Source: Cercophora sp. LCS_1 (taxonomy: Eukaryota; Ascomycota; Sordariomycetes; Sordariales; Lasiosphaeriaceae). Taken from it: 64,000 bases of DNA. Each line of letters begins with the position of its first letter. The first letter of the stretch is position 1. The stretch spans positions 1 through 64,000 of the forward strand of contig JAPZLL010000015.1 of the NCBI GenBank assembly GCA_036250225.1, given 5' to 3'. The notes below the pieces were generated by a model. It was not told where the DNA came from. It was given only the letters and a program-made list of their open reading frames with translations, and ran no database searches. Made by a program: the position numbers and the translations under genes. This document shows positions 59,118 to 64,000 of the stretch, one piece after another.

Positions 59118-59298
59118 GTAGTCGCTGCATTTGCGCCTTGTCAACCAGGACGGTATTGATACCGGCATCCAAGATGATCCTCTCGATTCTCGCCAGCGGA
59201 TGCTGCGTCCCGAGTTCGACGACAACGCCACCTGCTTTCAGAACTGCCAGCATGGAAACCATAGCCCAAAGTGACTTGTCCATGCATACGCCAACTGC
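59118..59298 (-). pseudogene. 181-bp duplicated fragment of NRPS A4 domain
   Basis: On the minus strand this segment matches the NRPS gene at 37371-37551 base for base except for four substitutions. Three are G to A relative to the NRPS strand and one is T to C. Identity begins at GCAGTTGGCG and stops abruptly after GCGACTAC on the other side. It encodes the A4 stretch 'MDKSLWAMVSMLAVLKAGG' but lies in a frame of only about 90 residues. It is non-functional as an enzyme. It shows a recent small duplication, or the remains of a larger rearranged copy, at the cluster edge. Confidence 0.85.
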
Positions 59299-59520
59299 AA
59301 AGCAGCAGTGCTCTTGGCCACCAGTTACAGGGCGCCGGTAGCTATTGATTCAACAGAATTCTACTATAATTCTTCGGGGAATAAGGAGGGATTTGAACTT
59401 TTTATATATAATCTAGTCCGAGGCGCCGCTAGGAAGCAAGTGTGCGTTTGCATTCTACGTACCAATCCAAGCACTCACAGATGGTAATTCAACACACCTA
59501 GATGTTTTTTTTTCCCCACG
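59299..59520. other. Short intergenic region between NRPS fragment and HET gene
   Basis: Unique-looking, partly AT-rich sequence with no open frame I can support. The segment GGAGGGATTTGAACTT near 59388-59403 and the following TATATATA may be transposon-end debris, without proof. Confidence 0.35.
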
Positions 59521-61922
59521 TCACACAATCAAAATATCTCCCAGGGTTGCCTCGTTGTGGACTGGAAAGCCCAGGCTTCCGGCCCACACTGTCTGGGCAA
59601 CTCCCACTCGCTGATACGTGGGAAGCTTGGCCCCAGGTGGAGATGGCAGAACCTGCTGCAACGCCAACAGGTGGTATGCCGTTTTCCGGTCGGCCCCTTG
59701 ACCCCGCCGCCACCACGATCCGCTCACCGTCTCCTCTGCCACGATCAGACAACTGATGTTGCTTTCCGGAGGCCCGTGGCTGCTGCTCGGATCCAGCTTG
59801 ATGATGCCACAGATCTGATCTGTGGCTCCCATCGTCACAGTGGACCAACCAGATCCGTCGTACTTGGCTTTTGAGATCAGCTTGGGAAGAGCCATCCGTG
59901 GTGCCGAACGAGACACAAACGTATAGTCGTAGGCTAGGAAGGCATCATGCAGCCATTTCTCAACCAGCTGCGCGCGAGCGGGCACCTCGGCGTGCCACTT
60001 CATGGGCGCGATACGAGCTCCGCTGATCCTCAGGGCTACCGGGTCGAAATCCTCTGTAGGAGGGGGCTTGAGGACGGCGCCCAGGGACTGCGCTGTTTTC
60101 CTGTCCAGGAACGCGCACTCTCCGAATTGGCGCAACCAAGAACGAGCCAGACCGGGTTTCAGCATGTGGATCCGGCCGTCGTGTGCCATCCAACTCCATG
60201 AAGGCGCTACATGTGGGGGTTAATAAGCATCGAGCATGTCACCACCCAGGTCTCTCTTGCTTACCTCGAGGCGTTTGAGGTGATGTCAAGTCCAGTTTTC
60301 CATACCAAAGCAGCATTTGGTCAACGCGCTCCAAGAAGATGCCGTGGGCATAGTTGGGCATGTCCAGCCTCAACTTGACAGCACCGGCTACCCCAGCTAT
60401 GGCCGCGCCCTTGTCCGTGCCATACGTCAGGTTGCGGTTGGTATAATCTCGGACCGTCTTGCGCCAGAAGACAGGCTCGGGCGTCGGTATCACCCAAGGC
60501 AAGATGGTGTGCAGGCGTATCCGCAGGGGCTCGAATCGCAGCTCCTCGTACAAGCCTAGTTTGCCGCCTATTCCGACGTCATCTTGGATACCGTCCTGCT
60601 TGCGCGTCATCTCCTGGCACTCCCAGAAGATCTGCGTCCGTCCAAAATAGACAATGCGACGCGACATCAAGCGCTCCTGCATGACCCAGCCGCGCGTGCT
60701 CCACCTGCTCATCCCCAGCTCCTCCTCCCGGACCGAGCCGCCGCCGCTGCCCTCGTTGATTGCTGCTGGCCCCGGGTCAAAGGGGGACGCGATGTGCACG
60801 GGCCCCACCTCCCCATGACGCGTAGTGAACTTGACACGGACCGACGAGCGCAGCGGGCGCGGCAGGTAGAGGCCTTCATCACGCGTCTCGGCAGCCAGCG
60901 CGGCGATGGTCAACGAGGCGCCTTCGTAGATGTCGCACATCCTGTCGGCGTGGTCGGCCCAGTCGTCCTTGTCGTCCTGGACGATGCAGAGCCGATCGAC
61001 CCAGAGGTATGGGATGCCGAGTCTCTGGGTAAAGTCGATGGCATCGCGGATGCTCGCGGGCAGCTCGGCCAGGGGCACTTGTTCCTGAAGAGCGGCCAAG
61101 TTGCCGCGCTCGAGCCTGAATGGATAGTGTCCACTCTCTTGATGCTCCCAGCAATAACTCAGAGCCACATAGCGACTTCGCATTCCTTTGGTCAGGAGAA
61201 GGCGAGGCTGGTCCGCGAGTCCTCCTCCTCCCACGTGCACAACTCTGTTGGGGAGAAGCTGTATCGTCGGGTCGTCGCCAAACATCCGGCCCGAAATCCC
61301 CATCTGGCACCGCGAGTGCTTCGCTAGGCACTCCTTCAGCCACCCGCTGACCTGCTCGAGGCTGGCATCCGAGTCGGCGGCCGGGACCACTCTGCCACCA
61401 ACGTAGCGTTTCGCCTCTTCAGGGCTGTCTGCCAAACAGGCGTGAGCGAGAAATGCGCCTACTACCTAACCAGGTGAACAACAAACGCCGGGGTGGGTAA
61501 GTTGGGTAGGTACCTTGGCCCACAAATACGTCAAGTGGCCATGGAACATCGAAATCGAATCTGTCGTCGCGGACTCCGGCCCGAATTCTCGAGATAGGAG
61601 GGTAATAACCGGCCACCCCAATCGTTGACTTCACACTCTGGAGCGCCGAGGACAGGATGTAACGAAACCTTACGGGTACATCCGTGGGATCATCTAGGAG
61701 TCGGTCGACCTCAATGTTGACGCTCTTGACTTGTTGACGCGGTGCCTCGGGCGATTCCGGCCGGCCGCTGGGATTGAGGAAGAGGCAACAGAGCGGGCAG
61801 TCATCGCTGAGCTGGGCCCTGGTGCGGTGGATCTTAGCGCACTTGTTGATGCCGCCACCGAGAGGCACTCCAAGTGTGTAGAGATCGATCTCTCGACAGA
61901 GCTCGCAGAGGCGGGGGTCCAT
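59521..61922 (-). CDS. HET domain protein
   Basis: The model is complement(59521..60206, 60265..61428, 61514..61922), 752 aa, introns of 85 and 58 nt in phase. The N-terminus has a Cys-rich start ('CELCREIDL', 'CPLCCLFL'). The HET core follows: 'SRYVALSYCWEH', 'LGIPYLWVDRLCIVQDD', 'WADHADRMCDIYEGASLTI', then 'RWSTRGWVMQERLMSRRIVYF'. A downstream 'APSWSWMAHDG' is also typical of the family. HET proteins act in non-self recognition and cell death after hyphal fusion. Nothing links it to the biosynthetic pathway, so it probably marks sequence outside the cluster. Confidence 0.88.
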
Positions 61923-62782
61923 TCTGGTCGGATTAGCCTAGTGCGCAGTGCGCAACGCCAAGGATAGGATTTCCACTGGGATTGGCGGCTTGTCGTGTTC
62001 AGATGAGAATCCGAGGGTAGAAGTGGGAATTAACCCAACCCCGTCGCGTTGCATGTGCGTGCGGCTGAAGCGCGGTGGGGAAGGGAATGACGTGGAGATG
62101 ACGACGGGCTCTGCAATTGTCTGATCGCCCTCATCCAGTGGTTGACGATGCGGGCGAGGATGAGTGGGATGTAGAAGAGATTTGTGACGACAGAACGCTG
62201 GATGCCCGCAGTGTGGAACTCCATGTGAAGTGGAAAGGTGGAGAAAACCGGATCGAGTGGGTCATCAACGGCTTCCGTACGGTAATGGATGGCACTGAAG
62301 ATGATTTCCAAAGCTTCTGGTCGTCGTCAGGAAGAGGAACGTCTTGGGTGATTCTGAAGAGGTTCCTATCCTCGTCGTAATGAGGACCAAGCAAAGCATT
62401 GAAAACCAGGGATTCCCTGCGGAGCATGCACTATTATGTGAAAATATTGTGTAGCCAATGCGGTTGATGAGGGGTATAGTACCGTATCCCTCGTTGTGAC
62501 CTGCCGCCGACTGTCGAGGACACTGAAAATGGCGACACGCGCCAGCCGGATTTGGCGGTCCCAACAGCACTTTCTCGCTTTAACCTATAATCAATATAGT
62601 TTCAAGCCCACTTTTTGGGTCTCAAGCAATCTCATCTTTTAACTATGTAGCACATATTCTATCTAATTATTCGATACCTAATTTCTCCCTACCATCCGGC
62701 TCATCCTTCTCTTTCATGTTTAACACTCTGGCACTCTGAGCGGTTAAAGCGCAAGCTTGGGTCAGCCTCGGCTAGTGGCCGT
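61923..62782. other. Gap between HET gene and haloperoxidase with a chromodomain-like scrap
   Basis: This is mostly non-coding. In the plus-strand frame through about 62147-62260 the residues 'DEWDVEEICDDRTLD' and 'VELHVKWKGGENRIEW' resemble the start and middle of a chromodomain (EYxVExIxDxR ... VKWKGY). There is no ATG nearby; the frame opens only with TTG at 62117, and no larger protein is attached. It is probably a fragment of a chromodomain gene or retroelement. Confidence 0.4.
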
Positions 62783-64000
62783 TCAGAACCTTCTGACTCT
62801 TCTGGGCCAGTTTTGTTTTCCGGATCCCTGTGGTCCCTGGCTGGAAGTGGGACGGCATATGGCGATTCCCAATCCCAGCGGCACGCCGCCAATGGGGTAG
62901 TCGCCCTCACGATCAAAGCGCCCCGCCCTGGCCCCGTAACGCACCCCGTTTACGGCCTTGTACTTTGCCGAACCATCTGGGTTGAGCATGTACGGGGACA
63001 TGTTGGGCTGGGGGCAGGGGTTGGGCACTAGCACATCCTGGGCGTCAAAGCGCCAGTGCACACCCAGCCAGACGCGAGACAGGGTGTTTTCGTGAATCAG
63101 GGACCACAGCGACGAAAACCTGATGGGAAAGAAGGCGCGCACGGTGCCCACCTGCTGATCGATGGGCCGGGCCGGGTCGTACGGCTCCTGCAGGTCTCTG
63201 TTGATGCCGTTGAGCTCGTCCGAGACGAACTCGACTTGGATGTCGTCGGGGCCGTCGACGTCAAAGTCCAGGTTGTCTCGGTGCCAGTAGTAGAGCCGGG
63301 CCATGTGGAAGAAGGCGGAGCCGAAGGTGGCGTGGCCGGACGGGCAGGTCGGGAAGAGCGGCTTGTACGACGTGTTGTTGTGTTTGTCTCGGGCACGCCG
63401 GCCGTCTGGAAGAAGGGTTCGCCCAGGCCCGAGGGATGCTCGCGGATCCCGCTAAGGGGTCGCCAGAACTCGAACGTGTACTTTTCCTTCCAGGCGAAGA
63501 TGCCGGCATCGGCCATCGCGGCGTTGCGGAGCGCAAACAGACGGGCAAAGTCAGCGTTGTTGCCTTCAGCCGTTATGTCGTCGGCAACGCGCTGCTCGTG
63601 CGCGATCTTGCGGAGGATTCGGTTGTAGAGACGAGGCGGTGTCCCGATCAGAATGACTCCGTCACAGGCGAAGAAGAAGCCCGTGGCGTACTGGAGAGGA
63701 GAGCGACGGGCCCGCGGATCCGACACAACGGCACCCGAGCGTATGGAGTCGAGGAGCGAATCCTTGTCTTCGACGGGATCGTACCGGCGGAATCCAGTGG
63801 GCGGATCGGCGATGATGTGTTCCGTGTCCTTACCGTGCACCTTCATCTGCACGGCGACGCGTCTGGTTCCGGTGCCGTAAAAGGGGCCGTATATACGTGC
63901 CTCCGCGTGCTTGGGGCCGCTGGGGTTGTCGATGTCGTCGGGGACGATTTGGACAGGGTGGTTCGGCTCGGGTCGAAATTTGAACGGGCCGTCTTTGGGA
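62783..64000 (-). pseudogene. Vanadium haloperoxidase / PAP2-like protein, partial, with a frame break
   Basis: The gene enters from the right edge (codons already open at 64000) and ends at 62783. Vanadate-site motifs are present: 'KEKYTFEFWRP' (K...RP), 'CPSGHATFGSAFFHMARL' (PSGH) and 'SRVWLGVHWRFDAQD' (SRxxxGxHW). The first lies in one frame (codons from 63852 downward) and the other two in another (from about 63395 downward). No intron signal separates them. The switch falls in a short ACA/AAC repeat near 63375-63392 and equals one missing base. It is either a disabled gene or a sequence error in a slippery tract. The family oxidises halides or acts as a phosphatase. No halogenation role in the cluster is evident. 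Confidence 0.75.

Noticed and set aside
1..64000. tRNA, rRNA, CRISPR arrays, operons and ribosome-binding sites
   Set aside because: I looked for them and saw none. The gene structure is eukaryotic (spliced, monocistronic), so bacterial-type features are not expected.

Overview
The window looks like nuclear DNA of a filamentous ascomycete (Pezizomycotina, species not identifiable by eye). The genes carry many short GT-AG introns (about 43-89 nt). The families present are typical of that group: a highly reducing PKS, a multimodular NRPS, several P450s, an HSL-type hydrolase pair, a HET-domain protein and a fungal C2H2 regulator. Decayed Ty3/gypsy remains are also present. I reconstructed the exon structures by hand. 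Most models close in frame; the aminotransferase start and the right-edge haloperoxidase do not.

Layout. Positions 1-2540 are gene-poor: a truncated C-terminal gene remnant (1213-1576, -), a GC-rich repeat and a decayed gypsy integrase end with a chromodomain. Positions 2543-58100 read as one biosynthetic gene cluster: P450-1 (-), an Aro8-like aminotransferase (+), two divergent bHLH regulators (7645-10898), alpha/beta-hydrolase A (-), P450-2 (+), a 2555-residue HR-PKS (-), alpha/beta-hydrolase B (+), a 5027-residue tetramodular NRPS (+), a GDPD/Pgc1-like phosphodiesterase (+), P450-3 (-), an acyl-AMP/CoA ligase (+), P450-4 (-) and P450-5 (+), an ABCC-type transporter (+), a GAD-like PLP decarboxylase (-) and a C2H2 regulator (-). 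Beyond the cluster lie an AT-rich tract, a 181-bp duplicated fragment of the NRPS, a HET-domain gene, a chromodomain-like scrap and a vanadium-haloperoxidase-like gene that runs off the right edge with a frame break.

Inferred pathway. The PKS (KS-AT-DH-MT-ER-KR-ACP, no thioesterase) makes a methyl-branched reduced acyl chain. A hydrolase may release it and the ligase activate it. It is then loaded on the extra N-terminal T domain of the NRPS (T-[C-A-T]x4-CT), extended by four residues and released, probably by cyclisation, by the terminal C domain. The fourth A domain has Gly where the alpha-amino-binding Asp normally sits, and the cluster encodes a Glu/Asp decarboxylase. The last residue may therefore be beta-alanine or GABA. 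Up to five P450s could oxidise the product and the ABC pump export it. The set resembles known PKS-NRPS lipo(depsi)peptide clusters in logic, but I cannot match it to a named product.

The strongest unexplained signal is regulatory. A 13-bp asymmetric motif (GATCCTKCAATCC, i.e. ATCC-N4-ATCC, often with a third ATCC at the same 8-bp period) occurs exactly six times, always between genes and mostly 120-340 bp upstream of tailoring genes. A separate inverted repeat (GTGG-N2-CCAC) sits upstream of the PKS, NRPS, ABC transporter and C2H2 gene. The P450-3/ligase promoter has a copy of each with one mismatch. This suggests two complementary regulons covering one cluster.
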